DNA of 64,000 nt from Helicobacter pylori oki112 (GCF_000600085.1 NZ_CP006821.1:124001-188000), one strand, 5' to 3'; positions 31,020 to 43,188 are shown, numbered from the stretch's first letter. The notes: generated by a model from the sequence alone, not told the origin. Program-made: numbers and translations.

Positions 31020-31781
31020 TTGAAAACTCTATTTAGTGTTTATCTCTTTTTATCGTTGAATCCACTCTTTTTAGAAGCTAAAGAAATCACTTGGTCTCAA
31101 TTCTTAGAGAATTTTAAAAACAAGAATGAAGACGACAAACCTAAACCCCTAACCCTTGATAAAAACAATGAAAAACAGCAAATCCTAGACAAAAACCAGC
31201 AAATCTTAAAAAGGGCTTTAGAAAAAAGCCTTAAGTTTTTCTTTATTTTTGGATACAACTATTCGCAAGCCGCTTATTCAACCACTAACCAAAACTTGAC
31301 TCTTACGGCAAATAGCATAGGGTTTAACACCGCTACGGGCTTGGAGCATTTTTTAAGAAACCACCCTAAAGTCGGTTTTAGAATCTTTAGCGTCTATAAC
31401 TATTTCCATTCCGTTTCGCTCTCTCAGCCTCAAATCCTAATGGTGCAAAATTACGGAGGCGCGTTAGATTTTTCTTGGATTTTTGTGGATAGAAAAACCT
31501 ATCGTTTTAGGAGTTATTTAGGAATCGCTTTAGAGCAAGGGGTGTTATTAGTGGATACGATTAAATCCGGTGCTATCACAACAATCATTCCTAGAACCAA
31601 GAAAACCTTTTTTCAAGCCCCTTTGCGCTTTGGTTTTATCGTGGATTTTATCGGCTATTTGTCCTTGCAATTTGGGATTGAAATGCCTTTAGTGAGGAAT
31701 GTTTTTTACACCTACAATAACCATCAAGAAAGATTCAAACCACGATTTAACGCTAATCTTTCTTTAATCGTTTCGTTTTAA
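31020..31781 (+). CDS. Predicted Hor-like outer membrane beta-barrel protein
   Basis: A 253-residue exported protein (HP0101 counterpart, memory). It has a signal peptide (MKTLFSVYLFLSLNPLFLEA), a polar linker, then a barrel of about 190 residues (from FFIFGYNYSQAAYSTTNQ). It ends FNANLSLIVSF with the terminal Phe of BAM-inserted proteins. The segments FRSYLGIALEQGVLL and LSLQFGIEMPLV resemble the last strands of horA and horB. The start is TTG with AAGG 6 bases upstream. It may belong to a Hor/Hom-type family, but I cannot name the member. Confidence 0.75.
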   Translation: MKTLFSVYLFLSLNPLFLEAKEITWSQFLENFKNKNEDDKPKPLTLDKNNEKQQILDKNQQILKRALEKSLKFFFIFGYNYSQAAYSTTNQNLTLTANSIGFNTATGLEHFLRNHPKVGFRIFSVYNYFHSVSLSQPQILMVQNYGGALDFSWIFVDRKTYRFRSYLGIALEQGVLLVDTIKSGAITTIIPRTKKTFFQAPLRFGFIVDFIGYLSLQFGIEMPLVRNVFYTYNNHQERFKPRFNANLSLIVSF

Positions 31782-31788
31782 ACTCCCT

Positions 31789-32547
31789 TTAGATCCCCCT
31801 TTTAAATAAGCCCATGATCTTTCTGGGGTATTTTAAAAGCATGGAAAAAACATTCGCTCGAATGCCGTTTTCCTGGCACGCTCTCAAATTTTCTTTATTC
31901 CTTAATAAAAGGCTTTTAAACCCCCTTGCGCTAACCCCACCGGTGCGCATGATGACTAACACTTCTTTCAAATAAGAAAAGCTTATTTTTTGCACCACAA
32001 ACAAGCGGATGATCATCTCAAAATCCGCTGAAATCTTATAATCGGTTTTGTAAAGCCCATAGCGTTCATAAATGGCTTTTTTGACAAAAAGCGTGGGGTG
32101 CGCTGGCACCACGCCATAAAGCAAGGTTTTAGGGTTAAACTCCCCGCTTTCATAATAACGGACCACTTTTTCCAAGCAATCAGGTTTGACAAACACCAGA
32201 TCCGCATACACGCTATCGCAATTTTTGTTTTCAAACTCATGCACCACTTTTTCTACCACAAACTCATCTTTGTAAAAATCATCGCTATTCAATAAAGCGA
32301 TAATATCCCCACTAGAACGCTTTATGCCTTTATTCATAGCATCATAAATGCCCTTATCTTTTTCACTTATTGCGCAAGCGATTTTATCTCTGTATTTTTG
32401 AATGATTTCTAAAGTGCCATCCGTGCTAGCCCCATCTATAATGATGTATTCAATGTTTTTATAAGTTTGATTAAGCACAGAAAGAATGGTGTCTTCAATG
32501 GTTTTTTCGCTGTTAAAACACGCCGTGATCACAGAAACTTTTAACAA
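31789..32547 (-). CDS. Family 2 glycosyltransferase
   Basis: A 252-residue GT-A-fold glycosyltransferase. The N terminus reads LKVSVITACFNSEKTIEDTI, followed by YIIIDGASTDGTLEII and the metal-binding region IIALLNSDDFY. No membrane segment. Together with futC it suggests LPS or surface glycan synthesis, but donor and acceptor are unknown. It ends near the convergent barrel protein and lies 30 bases downstream of tlpB on the same strand. Confidence 0.88.
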   Translation of the reverse strand: MLKVSVITACFNSEKTIEDTILSVLNQTYKNIEYIIIDGASTDGTLEIIQKYRDKIACAISEKDKGIYDAMNKGIKRSSGDIIALLNSDDFYKDEFVVEKVVHEFENKNCDSVYADLVFVKPDCLEKVVRYYESGEFNPKTLLYGVVPAHPTLFVKKAIYERYGLYKTDYKISADFEMIIRLFVVQKISFSYLKEVLVIMRTGGVSARGFKSLLLRNKENLRACQENGIRANVFSMLLKYPRKIMGLFKRGI

Positions 32548-32577
32548 GCCAACCCTTTTTTAATAAACTCCCCCCAA

Positions 32578-34275
32578 TTAAGTTTTAAATAAATTCACTT
32601 GTTTGTCTAAATTCATGGCCGTTTCGCTCACATGCGTAACGATGTTTAAAATATCTGAAGAATCGGCTAAAGTCTTAGAAGCCACTTTTTCCACTTCTAC
32701 AAAATCGCTTACCATAGCTTCAATTTGGTGTCCGGATTTGGCGTAATCGTCCATGCTTTGATTGCTGTCTGACACGACTGAGCTTAAATTAGAACTCATT
32801 TTTTCGTAAGTTTCTTGCACGCTTTTACTCATATCGCTCAAGCGCTCCATTTTTTGCGAATTGAGGTTCATTTGCGAGCTTACGGCATTGATTTCTTGGA
32901 CAATCACCATGATAGTGGAATTGATTTCGGCTAAAGACTTTTGAGTGCGCCCGGCTAAATTCCTAACCTCATCAGCCACCACCGCAAAGCCTCTGCCATG
33001 CTCGCCGGCTCTTGCAGCTTCAATAGCCGCATTTAGGGCTAAAAGATTGGTTTGATCGGCAATATCATTGATAATATCCAAAATGGATTTGACATCATCA
33101 GCGTTACGGCTGAGTTGCTCCACTTGGCTAGAGAGTTCCTCTTCAGTGTGCACGCTCTCTGTGATTTGAGAAAATAAATCCACAATCGCATCCTTGCTCT
33201 CTTTGACAAACGCTTGCGTTTCAATCAAACGCTTCCTTAACCCTTGAGACTGCTCTATGGAAGCATTCATCATGCCCGCTATATCAGTGGCTTTATTTTT
33301 TACGGAATTTAGGGTGGTTGATGAATTTTTCATGCTCTTTTGGGTTTCTTGCGTGATTTGGATTAATTTATCCATTGAAGTTTTATTGAGGGTGGAAATC
33401 CCTTTAATCTCTTCCATAATCAAGCGGGCGTTTTCCACAAACAAATTGACCCCACGACCCACTTGCGAGATTTCATCGTTGCGATCACCCACATCAATTT
33501 TGGCCCTCAAATCCTTATCCCCATGGCTGAAAGCGTTGATTTTAAAAACCAGTTCGTCAATGCGTTTCACGATCCTTAATTTAGCGTATATGAGCGTCAA
33601 AACCACTAACGCTATTGTCGCTGTCAGTATCCAAAGGAATAATTTCGTGGTGTTTTCATTAAAAACCTTATTTACGCCTTCTTTAATCGTCTTATTTTCT
33701 GTGTTAATGTCAGTGTAATAAGAAGTCGTTGCGATCACCATTTGAGACACCTCATCATAATGCGAGTAGGCGAATTTTTTCTCCGGCACGCCTCCATCGT
33801 ATTTAGGCATTTTATAATAAGTGTAACCTCCCCCTTTTTTAGCCGCTTCCAAATACCCCCTAACATAATACACCCCATCAACGCTCTGAGCGTCAAGCCC
33901 TGATTGGCCTACGGTTTTAGGATTGACCGGATCAAACAGCACCACCCCGTTTTTATCCACCACCACCATATAAATCATGCCCTTATCGTCGTTAATGCGT
34001 TTAAAATAATCCAACGCCATTTTTCTTGCAGTAGCGTTATCAAAACTTTTGTAATACTCATGAATGCCCTGTTCAATAATTTCTGTCATGTAAGCGAGCG
34101 TTTTTTCACGCTTTTTGTATTGCCCAGTTTCTAAATGCTCCATGAGTTGCGTTAACACATCTTTTTGCATAACCTTTACAAAACCAATAAAAAGCCCCCC
34201 TAAACCTAAAAGAGCGGCTAACACGACAAACATAATACGAGTCCCCAACGAAGAAAACATTGAAAAAAACACCAT
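32578..34275 (-). CDS. tlpB: Methyl-accepting chemotaxis protein TlpB
   Basis: A 565-residue receptor with membrane helix ([20 protein letters not shown]), a periplasmic PAS/sCACHE-like domain (about 40-210), second helix ([20 protein letters not shown]), HAMP, and the signalling tip [20 protein letters not shown]. In H. pylori TlpB senses pH/urea and AI-2 (family knowledge). AGGAG lies 4 bases before the chosen ATG; a second ATG five codons later is possible. The leader holds an 11-G tract (34335-34345), target of the RepG small RNA in studied strains, so expression depends on tract length. Confidence 0.93.
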   Translation of the reverse strand: MVFFSMFSSLGTRIMFVVLAALLGLGGLFIGFVKVMQKDVLTQLMEHLETGQYKKREKTLAYMTEIIEQGIHEYYKSFDNATARKMALDYFKRINDDKGMIYMVVVDKNGVVLFDPVNPKTVGQSGLDAQSVDGVYYVRGYLEAAKKGGGYTYYKMPKYDGGVPEKKFAYSHYDEVSQMVIATTSYYTDINTENKTIKEGVNKVFNENTTKLFLWILTATIALVVLTLIYAKLRIVKRIDELVFKINAFSHGDKDLRAKIDVGDRNDEISQVGRGVNLFVENARLIMEEIKGISTLNKTSMDKLIQITQETQKSMKNSSTTLNSVKNKATDIAGMMNASIEQSQGLRKRLIETQAFVKESKDAIVDLFSQITESVHTEEELSSQVEQLSRNADDVKSILDIINDIADQTNLLALNAAIEAARAGEHGRGFAVVADEVRNLAGRTQKSLAEINSTIMVIVQEINAVSSQMNLNSQKMERLSDMSKSVQETYEKMSSNLSSVVSDSNQSMDDYAKSGHQIEAMVSDFVEVEKVASKTLADSSDILNIVTHVSETAMNLDKQVNLFKT

Positions 34276-34334
34276 TCATCTCCTATCAATCATTTTTAAG
34301 TCAAACCCTAATTTTAGGATTCAGCTTCTAAATG

Positions 34335-34345
34335 CCCCCCCCCCC
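34335..34345 (-). promoter_or_regulatory. G11 tract in tlpB leader (RepG target site)
   Basis: Eleven G residues on the coding strand, 60 bases before the tlpB ATG. In characterised strains the RepG sRNA binds this tract, and its length sets whether tlpB is repressed or activated. The RepG gene itself is not in this window. Confidence 0.85.
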
Positions 34346-34481
34346 GAAAAATGAGGGGCGCAAAACAAAATTAAAACCCGATTGTTTGAAAACCGCTGTA
34401 AACAGAGAGCAAACAAGTCAAGATTATAGAACACCCTTTTTTAAGTTAGGCTTAAAGAATAAATAATAAGAATAAAAAATT

Positions 34482-36227
34482 TTATTTAACTTCACTTTCC
34501 TTAATGGATTTGACATTCAAAGTCCTTGCGTCTTTTGAAGTGGGGATTTTGATGCTCCCCTCTTTTAATTTTTCTCTCAATTTTTCCAACAACGGGTTTT
34601 TGAAATCGTAGTTGATGATTTCCCAGTTATGTTCCAGTTCAGGGGTTACCTTCCCGCCTTTTTCTTCTGTGATGTATTTGATGATTAAATCCCGTATTTG
34701 CCCGTTATCTTGCAATGCATCGTAAGAATTATAATACCTATTAGCGTCTGTAACCAAATTTAATGTCTTGGATAATGTCCCAAATCGGTAATTGTTGATC
34801 GCTAATTTATAGACCGCTTTGGGGTCAATGGGTTTGTTGTTGATCGTCGGATTAATAATCCTTGATCCGGCGGGTTTTGTAACATCAACTTGGTATTTCA
34901 CGCCAAAAAACATATCAAAGTTATAGCCGCGAATATTTTCATTAAAACTGATCGTCAAATCTCCTGGTTGCAACTGATTGTAGAATTGATACGACCATTC
35001 CATGTATTTTAACAGATTTTCACCCGTTATATTCACTCCAATGAGCGTGTTAGCGAACTTGTAAATATAGGCGACATCTTTTCTTTTGAAAGGCCCTTTT
35101 TTCAAATTGGCGCCAAAATTGAATAAAGCTGCCGCTGAAACATCGGCTTTTGCATAATGTTTTTGCACTTTATTGATCAATTCTATCACCGGTGTTTCTT
35201 GCAATGCGGCGGTGGGCATCGTGGTGATTTTTTCTTCTCCTGTGATAAAATCAGGCCTGTCAATAAAGGTTTTTGTAACTTCGCCGACAACTTCATTAGC
35301 GTATTCTTTTGATTTTTTATCCACATATTCGTATTTTTTCGCTAATTCTTCATCTTCTGGCACGCCTTTTGTGGGTAAATTTTCAGTCGTTACGATTTTT
35401 TTCTTCGTTTTGGTGTCAAACACCACCACGCCTTTTGCCAGATAAGCCCCATACGCTCCAGGCTCAATGGTATGCACCTTTCCTATTTTAGTGTTATAAA
35501 CCGCATGCTCATGCCCTGCAAAAATGATGTCAAATTGCGGGAATTTTTTCGCCAGATCAGGGACTCCATCGCCACCTTTCTCATCTTCCCGCCCCAAATG
35601 AAAAGCGCCAATCAAAACATCATATTTCCCTTTTAGCTCTTTCAAGGTCTTTTTTAACGCTTCTTCAGCGTCCAAAAACTTTAATCCTGCAAAATGTTCA
35701 GGCGTAGAAGCCTCCCAAGTGGGGATGTGCGGCACCACATACCCCACAATTGCCACCCTCACGCCATCAATTTTTTTAACCGCATAAGGTTTTACAAACG
35801 GCTGATTGTCCGCAGTTTTGATGATATTTGCATTCACAACATCGCCATTAAACCCCTTGATATTTTTCTCTAAAAAATCCTTGCTGAAATTAAACTCGTG
35901 ATTCCCAAGCACACGAATATCAAATTTCAAATCATTTTCGGCTAAGATTAGCGGATGAATCGGCTCATCATTAAACAACTCCGCGCTATTACCCTGCAAC
36001 AAATCCCCGCTGTCAATCAAAACCACATTTTTATTCTCAGCCCTTTGCTTTTTGATTAAGGTTGCAATCCTTGTCAAGCCGTTATTGGGTTTTTGTTCGC
36101 CAACCGCATAATCATACGAAAAAAGCCGCCCATGAATGTCTGAAGTTTCTAAAAACACGATTTTGACTTCTTTTGCAGATACTGAAAGTGCTAGCGTTAA
36201 AAAGATGAATAAAATCAATTTTCTCAT
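34482..36227 (-). CDS. Periplasmic 5'-nucleotidase / 2',3'-cyclic phosphodiesterase
   Basis: A 581-residue secreted metallophosphoesterase. It has a signal peptide (MRKLILFIFLTLALSVSA), then KIVFLETSDIHGRLF, IDSGDLLQG, VLGNHEFNFS and FAGHEHAVYN, the metal ligands of the UshA/CpdB family. The C-terminal nucleotide-binding domain starts about residue 320. It probably releases nucleosides from extracellular nucleotides for salvage. UshA versus CpdB specificity cannot be fixed from the sequence. Confidence 0.92.
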   Translation of the reverse strand: MRKLILFIFLTLALSVSAKEVKIVFLETSDIHGRLFSYDYAVGEQKPNNGLTRIATLIKKQRAENKNVVLIDSGDLLQGNSAELFNDEPIHPLILAENDLKFDIRVLGNHEFNFSKDFLEKNIKGFNGDVVNANIIKTADNQPFVKPYAVKKIDGVRVAIVGYVVPHIPTWEASTPEHFAGLKFLDAEEALKKTLKELKGKYDVLIGAFHLGREDEKGGDGVPDLAKKFPQFDIIFAGHEHAVYNTKIGKVHTIEPGAYGAYLAKGVVVFDTKTKKKIVTTENLPTKGVPEDEELAKKYEYVDKKSKEYANEVVGEVTKTFIDRPDFITGEEKITTMPTAALQETPVIELINKVQKHYAKADVSAAALFNFGANLKKGPFKRKDVAYIYKFANTLIGVNITGENLLKYMEWSYQFYNQLQPGDLTISFNENIRGYNFDMFFGVKYQVDVTKPAGSRIINPTINNKPIDPKAVYKLAINNYRFGTLSKTLNLVTDANRYYNSYDALQDNGQIRDLIIKYITEEKGGKVTPELEHNWEIINYDFKNPLLEKLREKLKEGSIKIPTSKDARTLNVKSIKESEVK

Positions 36228-36369
36228 TGAAATCCTTTTAAACCAAGAGATTCATAACATTAATTTCTACATAATATTAACGCTGATACGATGGTTTTTG
36301 ATTGGCATTTAACGCTTATGGGCAAAATGGGTAAGGGGGGGTAGGGGAGTAAAATCATTCCCCCACCAA

Positions 36370-36828
36370 TCAAACCCCCACTTCAGACCATTCAGCGCGT
36401 TTGTCTAAAAAAGCGTGTGCTAAATTTTGTGCACCCTCTAAAGTGTGGTTAGCCGCCCAACCGCATTGCTTTTCATTGCTGGCAGGCACTTCTTTAGCCT
36501 TTAGCACATCTTGCATCGTCTTTTCTAAAACCTCTAAAATCTCTGTGTAATTGTCATGGTTTAACACCGTGAGATAAAATCCCGTTTGGCAACCCATAGG
36601 CGACCAATCCACGACATAACTGGCATGGTTGCGGATAATCTCAGCGACTAAATGCTCTAAAGAATGTAAGCTAGGCATGTCCATGTGATCTTGGTTGGGT
36701 TGCTTGAAGCGCACATCGTATTTGACAATCACATCCCCATTAGCACCCTTTTTGCGATCAGCGACACGCACATAAGGGGCTTTGACTTTAGTGTGATCCA
36801 AATTGAAACTCTCTACATTCATTTTCAT
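36370..36828 (-). CDS. luxS: S-ribosylhomocysteine lyase LuxS
   Basis: A 152-residue iron/zinc enzyme that cleaves S-ribosylhomocysteine to homocysteine and DPD, the AI-2 precursor. The metal motif is [11 protein letters not shown] with a second ligand Cys in EKQCGWAAN; the catalytic Cys is in GCQTGFYL. The frame extends to 36849, but AAGGAG is 8 bases before the ATG of MKMNVESF, so that start is used. It is the last gene of the cysK-metB-luxS operon. A GC-rich imperfect hairpin follows (about 36338-36366). Confidence 0.96.
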   Translation of the reverse strand: MKMNVESFNLDHTKVKAPYVRVADRKKGANGDVIVKYDVRFKQPNQDHMDMPSLHSLEHLVAEIIRNHASYVVDWSPMGCQTGFYLTVLNHDNYTEILEVLEKTMQDVLKAKEVPASNEKQCGWAANHTLEGAQNLAHAFLDKRAEWSEVGV

Positions 36829-36865
36829 GTTTTTAACTCCTTCATTCATAAATTGTAATGAAACT

Positions 36866-38020
<1,155 letters not shown>

Positions 38021-38028
38021 TTATGGAT

Positions 38029-38949
38029 TTATAAATAAATACCTTTAGAAAGATAACGATCGGCAACATCCGGGAAAATGGTTAAAACCTGGCTGCCTTC
38101 GGGGAGGCGTTGCACTTCTTTCAGCGCTGCCACAAAAGCTGCCCCGCTAGAGCTCCCCACTAATAAGCCGTTTTTCTTGGCTAACTTCCTAGTATAGCTA
38201 AAACCCTCTTCATCTGAAATCGTTTCAAAGCCATCAATATCCAAGTTTTCAAAAAAAGGAGGGATGAACTCCACGCCAATGCCCTCAATCTCATGAGGCC
38301 CAGGCTCGCCCCCATTCAAAATAGAACCCTCCGGCTCCACCCCAATTAAGCGGATATTAGGAATGCGTTCTTTCAAATACCTAGCTGTGCCAGCAAAAGT
38401 GCCACCACTCCCTATCCCGGCTACAAAGCTCGTAAAATTTGTGCCTAATTCTTGGACAATCTCAGGGGCTAGGGTGTGGTAGTAAGCGGCGGGATTATCA
38501 GGGTTTTCAAATTGCAAGGGCAAATAGCTATTAGGGATACTTTCGGCTAGCTCTTTACTTTTTTTAATGGCGCCAGAAATCCCCTCGCTAGTAGGCGTGT
38601 TGATCACTAAAGCCCCCAAAGCCCTCATGATTTGTTGTTTTTCTGTGCTGAATTTTTCTGGGACAACAAAGATGGTTTTGAGATGGTGCTTGATTGCCAC
38701 TAAGGCTAGAGCGATGCCGGTATTGCCTGCGGTAGGCTCAATGATGGTTGTTTTAGAAGTGATTTTGCCTGTTTTAAACCCTTCTTCTATAAGGTATTGG
38801 CCTAAGCGATCTTTAACGCTCCCTCCCGGGTTTAAATGTTCTAGCTTGGCGTAAATGGCGGAATTTAACGGAATGGGGTAATCCTTGTTAGCGAATTTAA
38901 AAATGGGGGTGCGGCCTATGGCGTCTTGCATTGTGGTGATAATCATCAT
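38029..38949 (-). CDS. cysK: Cysteine synthase-like / cystathionine beta-synthase (MccA)
   Basis: A 306-residue PLP enzyme. PLP lysine is in NPGGSVKDRLG; EPTAGNTGIALA and GIGSGGTFAG are the substrate and phosphate loops. In H. pylori the product (also called MccA) condenses O-acetylserine with homocysteine to cystathionine. The frame opens at 38967, but AGGAGG directly precedes the ATG pair at 38949/38946, so the start is set there. First gene of the operon with metB and luxS. Confidence 0.93.
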   Translation of the reverse strand: MMIITTMQDAIGRTPIFKFANKDYPIPLNSAIYAKLEHLNPGGSVKDRLGQYLIEEGFKTGKITSKTTIIEPTAGNTGIALALVAIKHHLKTIFVVPEKFSTEKQQIMRALGALVINTPTSEGISGAIKKSKELAESIPNSYLPLQFENPDNPAAYYHTLAPEIVQELGTNFTSFVAGIGSGGTFAGTARYLKERIPNIRLIGVEPEGSILNGGEPGPHEIEGIGVEFIPPFFENLDIDGFETISDEEGFSYTRKLAKKNGLLVGSSSGAAFVAALKEVQRLPEGSQVLTIFPDVADRYLSKGIYL

Positions 38950-39059
38950 TCCTCCTATAACAAACAATAAAATTCAATTTTGCGATTATGCCTAAACTCA
39001 TTAAATGGAATAAGTTTAGGATAAAATGTTGGCTTATTGAGATGGATTAAGGAATTTTC

Positions 39060-39639
39060 ATGAAAACGATAGAATGGAATGAAGAGCAAAGAAAAGCGTT
39101 TTTAGGACTTGTTAAGAGAATTTGCAGCGTCAATTGACGCTAAAGCACAAGAAGGGAGACAAACAGGCAAAACCCCAACGAGACCAAAATACGCTTCATG
39201 CCAAAACGGGCTGAACAAGTTTTTAGCGCCATGGGGTTATGCGTGCAAAATCAGTCTTGGATCTGGGAATTTATCCCATAATCCATCAATCGCTTTTTGC
39301 TGTCAGGATATTTTAGGGGAAGGATTTGTCAATGGTGAAAAACCAACCCCAAAAAAAGGTTTTTACCTCTGGTTTGCTTACTATTGGTGCAACGATTTTG
39401 AAAAGTTTTATCTTCGTATAGGTCGATCCACAGAGGATGATGAGAAAAAAGAGTGTAAAAAATGCCTAGCGTATGACAAAATCATTGATCCTAATGGAGA
39501 CACATACTACCAAGAGTTCTATGACGATTTAGAAGCCGATCTTGAAAACATTACCAACGATTTTTTACGCTTTGCTAACGAATTTAATCAAATCCCCACT
39601 GCGTGTTTTGAATTAGAGTCATCTAGCACAAGCCATTGA
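39060..39639 (+). pseudogene. McrB N-terminal-domain-like protein, frameshifted
   Basis: The ATG at 39060 opens MKTIEWNEEQRKAFLGL and then stops soon after; the next frame continues LLREFAASIDAKAQEG... for ~176 residues. Removing one T in ACTTG (about 39106-39110) would join them into one ~193-residue protein. The main part, YKISLGSGNLS-like GNL, PSIAFCCQDIL, KKGFYLWFAYYW and KFYLRIGRS, resembles the N-terminal DNA-binding domain of McrB-type (DUF3578) restriction proteins. No AAA GTPase or McrC partner is present. It may be a solo domain or a remnant of a type IV system (HP0108 counterpart, memory). Confidence 0.65.
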
Positions 39640-39822
39640 GAAACAACTCTCATACCAAAAAGAACTCTCTCATAAGGGATTTCCCTAAAATCCCACCAAC
39701 GCTTTTAAGCTAAACCTTAAAAAAGCTATCGTTTGATTACAATCAAGCTTTGATATTTGGATTAAAAAACGCTATTTTTTAGATTTTGCAAGCGGTATCC
39801 CATTGATGAAAATGAGAAAAGC

Positions 39823-39851
39823 AAGCGGGTTTTCATTAAAACCGCCCGCTT
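39823..39851 (-). terminator. Terminator of hrcA-grpE-dnaK operon
   Basis: The minus strand AAGCGGGCGGTTTTAATG...AAAACCCGCTT forms a strong stem about 22 bases after the dnaK stop, with a short T tail. Besides this the 39640-39872 gap has no supported gene. Confidence 0.65.
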
Positions 39852-39872
39852 AAAAGAAGTTTTAAAGGCTTT

Positions 39873-41735
39873 TCACTCCACTTCCGCATCAATCACATCA
39901 TCGTCTTTTTTCTTGGGCTGCTCGGCGTTGTTTTTATTCGCCATGGCTTCGCCTAATTTTTGAGCCACTTGCACTAATGATTTGGTTTTGTCTTCAAGCT
40001 CCGCTTTAGTAACGTTATCGTTTTTGATGCAATCTTTAAGAGCGTTAATGGCGTTTTGGATCTCGTTAGCGTCGTTTTCATTCAAATTTGTTTTATGCTC
40101 ATCAAGGCTCTTTTGGGTTTGGTGCGCCAAACTATCGGCATGGTTTCTCGCTTCAATCACTTCTTTTTTTCTAGCGTCTTCTTCTTTGTGCAATTCAGCG
40201 TCTTTCACCATTTTTTCAATTTCGCTATCAGACAACCCGCTAGAACCAGAAATTTTAATCTCTTGGCTTTTACCGGTATTTTTATCTTGTGCTGACACGG
40301 TTAAAATCCCGTTAGCGTCAATATCAAAGGTTACTTCAATTTGCGGCACGCCTCTTGGAGCGGGAGCGATGCCTTGCAAATCAAATTTACCCAAAGATTT
40401 ATTATCCCTTGCTAATTCCCTTTCGCCTTGTAAAACCATAATGGACACAGCGGGCTGGTTGTCTTCAGCGGTTGAGAACACTTGAGATTTTTTCGCCGGA
40501 ATAGTCGTGCCTCTATCAATCACTTTAGTCATCACGCCCCCTAAAGTTTCAATCCCAAGGCTTAAAGGCGTAACGTCTAATAAAAGCACATCTTTCACAT
40601 CGCCTTTTAACACGCCCCCTTGAATGCTCGCTCCCACCGCTACGACCTCATCAGGATTGACGCTTTTATTCAAATCTTTGTTGATAAAGGCTTTCACCCT
40701 TTCTTGGACTTTAGGGATACGAGTAGAGCCTCCCACCATCACCACTTCTGAAATTTCATTTTTGGTTAGCCCCGCGTCTTTGATCACGCTTTCAATTTTA
40801 GAAATCGTTTCTTCCATGAGATCTTCTGTCAAGCTTTCAAATTTAGCCCTAGTGAGTTTTTTAACCAAGTGTTTAGGCCCGGTAGCGTCTGCGGTGATAA
40901 AGGGCAAATTGATTTCAGTCTCCATCGCAGAGCTTAGTTCTTTTTTAGCGTTTTCAGCCGCTTCTTTCAGGCGTTGCAACGCCATCACATCGTTTTTGAT
41001 TTCAATGCCCGTTTCGCTTTTAAACTCAGCCGCTAAGAAATCAATCACACGATTGTCAAAATCATCGCCCCCTAAAAACGCATTGCCCCCTGTGGCTAAA
41101 ACTTCCACGACATTATCGCCTGTTTCTAAAACGGTAACATCAAAAGTTCCCCCACCCAAATCATAAACCATGATTTTTTCGCTCTCTTTTTTATCCAAGC
41201 CATAAGCTAACGCCGCACTGGTAGGCTCATTGATGATCCTTAAAACATTAAGCCCTGCAATCGTGCCGGCTTCTTTAGTCGCTTTCCTTTGGCTGTCGTT
41301 AAAATAAGCCGGAACCGTGATCACTGCTTCCGTAACGCTCTCGCCTAAATAACTTTCAGCGTCTTCTTTGAGTTTCATTAAAATTTTGGCTGAAATTTCT
41401 TGAGGGGTATAAACTTTACCTGAAATCTCAATCGCGCAAGCCCCATTCCTATCCACAATCTTATAAGGCAAGCGTTTTTCGGCTTCTTTAGCCTTATCTT
41501 CATTAAACATCAAACCCATGATTCTTTTAATAGAATAAATGGTTTTTTCTGGGTTGGTTACCGCTTGTCTTTTCGCGCTCTCGCCCACTAAAATCTCGCC
41601 CTTATCCGTAAAGGCTACAATAGAAGGAGTGGTGTTTTTACCCTCTTTATTAGCAATAATCTTTGCTTCATTGCCTTCATAAACCGCCATTGCGGAGTTG
41701 GTTGTCCCTAAATCAATTCCAATAACTTTTCCCAT
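39873..41735 (-). CDS. dnaK: Chaperone protein DnaK (Hsp70)
   Basis: A 620-residue ATP-dependent chaperone. The signature motifs [30 protein letters not shown] and [10 protein letters not shown] are present, with the EVE C terminus and the linker [14 protein letters not shown] before the substrate-binding domain. Last gene of the hrcA-grpE-dnaK operon, 29 bases after grpE. DnaJ is not nearby. Confidence 0.99.
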   Translation of the reverse strand: MGKVIGIDLGTTNSAMAVYEGNEAKIIANKEGKNTTPSIVAFTDKGEILVGESAKRQAVTNPEKTIYSIKRIMGLMFNEDKAKEAEKRLPYKIVDRNGACAIEISGKVYTPQEISAKILMKLKEDAESYLGESVTEAVITVPAYFNDSQRKATKEAGTIAGLNVLRIINEPTSAALAYGLDKKESEKIMVYDLGGGTFDVTVLETGDNVVEVLATGGNAFLGGDDFDNRVIDFLAAEFKSETGIEIKNDVMALQRLKEAAENAKKELSSAMETEINLPFITADATGPKHLVKKLTRAKFESLTEDLMEETISKIESVIKDAGLTKNEISEVVMVGGSTRIPKVQERVKAFINKDLNKSVNPDEVVAVGASIQGGVLKGDVKDVLLLDVTPLSLGIETLGGVMTKVIDRGTTIPAKKSQVFSTAEDNQPAVSIMVLQGERELARDNKSLGKFDLQGIAPAPRGVPQIEVTFDIDANGILTVSAQDKNTGKSQEIKISGSSGLSDSEIEKMVKDAELHKEEDARKKEVIEARNHADSLAHQTQKSLDEHKTNLNENDANEIQNAINALKDCIKNDNVTKAELEDKTKSLVQVAQKLGEAMANKNNAEQPKKKDDDVIDAEVE

Positions 41736-41764
41736 TGTTATCCTTTCTTTTAAAATAAATGTTT

Positions 41765-42337
41765 TTAATCGTTTTTAGCAATGCTCACCATTGCCGGCCT
41801 CAAAACCCTACCCTTATACTTGTAGCCCTGTTGCAAAACCTGCACGATTTTCCCGTTTTCTTTTTCTTCGCTTTTGACTTGCATGATCGCATTGTGGAAA
41901 TTGGGATCAAACTCTTCTAAGCATTCAATCCCCTCAATGCCATGCCTTGCCAAAACTTCATGCAGCTTTTCCATCGTAAGCTCCAAGCCTTTGGTTAAAG
42001 CGCTCTCTTTATTTTCTTCTGCAGCACTCTTATGAGCCCCAAGAAGCGCATCAATCACCGGCAATAGATCCAATGCAATTTTTTCATACGCATACTCTAA
42101 CGCCATGCTCTTGTCTCTTTCTAAGCGCTTTTTCACGTTTTCAAAATCCGCATGCACTCTCAAGTATTTTTCGTGCATTTCTTTATATTTAAGCTCAAAA
42201 TCTTCCTTGATCTCGCATTCTTTTTCGCTTGCTTCTTGCTTTTCTCCACCCTGTTGTTCTTTGCAAGTGCAAGCCTTTTGATAAAACTCTGGCTCTTTTG
42301 GGCTTAAATCGTGTTCTTGGTTGTGTTCATCTTTCAT
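41765..42337 (-). CDS. grpE: Nucleotide exchange factor GrpE
   Basis: A 190-residue co-chaperone that releases ADP from DnaK. It has an acidic, helical N terminus with a Cys pair (CTCKEQQGG), a long coiled coil ([18 protein letters not shown]) and the C-terminal beta wing ([33 protein letters not shown]). It overlaps the hrcA stop by one base. Confidence 0.97.
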   Translation of the reverse strand: MKDEHNQEHDLSPKEPEFYQKACTCKEQQGGEKQEASEKECEIKEDFELKYKEMHEKYLRVHADFENVKKRLERDKSMALEYAYEKIALDLLPVIDALLGAHKSAAEENKESALTKGLELTMEKLHEVLARHGIEGIECLEEFDPNFHNAIMQVKSEEKENGKIVQVLQQGYKYKGRVLRPAMVSIAKND

Positions 42338-43167
42338 TATTCCTCCTTAGAAATCGTTTGAAAAAACCCTTCATAATCGCATTCTAGTTTCCCCACACAA
42401 AGCAGTTGCATTCGTTTGTTTTGAAATTCTATGGGGCGTGTTACTAGCATGCAATCAGGCTCTATAAAATGCAACCCCTTTTTGAAACGCTCCAAAACCT
42501 TACCCTCTAAAATGTCAAAAAATAAAGGGCTGTTTAAAAGCGTTTTTAACCCCATCAGATTAAAGCGTGTCATTTGTGCACTGGAATACTCCAAACGCTC
42601 TAATTGCCTGGCCAAACTCAACGCATTGACAGAAGCAGCGATTGAACGCACTTCTTTAACGCTTTTGCCCACAAGCTCTAATAAAAACTTCTCCATTTTA
42701 ACGCTGTAACCCAGCGCGCAAGAAAACGCCAAAAAGTCCAAAATCAAAAAGCGTTTTTCGCATTCAATGACTCTTTCTAAACGCTCCAAACTGGGTTTTT
42801 TTAACAGCACAAAAAGCCCAAAATTTTCACTCGCGCTTTTTAAGCGTTTTTCATTCACCTTTAAAACTTCAAAGCGCAACGACTTGTGCCAATAGTTTTC
42901 AAACGCCTTAAAAGTGGGCAATCTAGCACCGCTAGAATGGGCTTGATAAAGCATGCCCTCTTTAGAAAGGATTTGAAAATAATTCCTGATTGTCGCGCAA
43001 GATATTTTCAAGTTTGCCAACTCTTTTAAGCGTTTAGAGCTAATGGGTTCTAAAATCTGCAGATAGGTTTTAACAAACGCATCTAACAAACTCTCTTTTT
43101 TATTCAAATCAGAACCTACTTTAATTCTTCTTAACATCATTATTTGAAAAATCTCGTCAATCACCAT
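42337..43167 (-). CDS. hrcA: Heat-inducible transcription repressor HrcA
   Basis: A 276-residue winged-helix repressor that, with HspR, controls chaperone operons in H. pylori. N-terminal helix-turn-helix [19 protein letters not shown]. The frame opens upstream at 43200, but a TATAAT (43189-43194) lies within that stretch, so translation must begin downstream; MVIDEIFQ at 43167 is chosen. It is autoregulated through the adjacent CIRCE-like element. Confidence 0.93.
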   Translation of the reverse strand: MVIDEIFQIMMLRRIKVGSDLNKKESLLDAFVKTYLQILEPISSKRLKELANLKISCATIRNYFQILSKEGMLYQAHSSGARLPTFKAFENYWHKSLRFEVLKVNEKRLKSASENFGLFVLLKKPSLERLERVIECEKRFLILDFLAFSCALGYSVKMEKFLLELVGKSVKEVRSIAASVNALSLARQLERLEYSSAQMTRFNLMGLKTLLNSPLFFDILEGKVLERFKKGLHFIEPDCMLVTRPIEFQNKRMQLLCVGKLECDYEGFFQTISKEE

Positions 43168-43188
43168 TCTTGATGAAAGAACTCTTGC

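Noticed and set aside
33257-33718. 153-codon plus-strand frame opposite tlpB
   Set aside because: Shadow of the TlpB signalling domain with no start signals.
40624-41166. A 180-codon open frame on the plus strand opposite dnaK
   Set aside because: Antisense shadow of a strongly conserved gene with biased codon use; no ribosome binding site or family features. The 167-codon frame at 39982-40485 is the same case.
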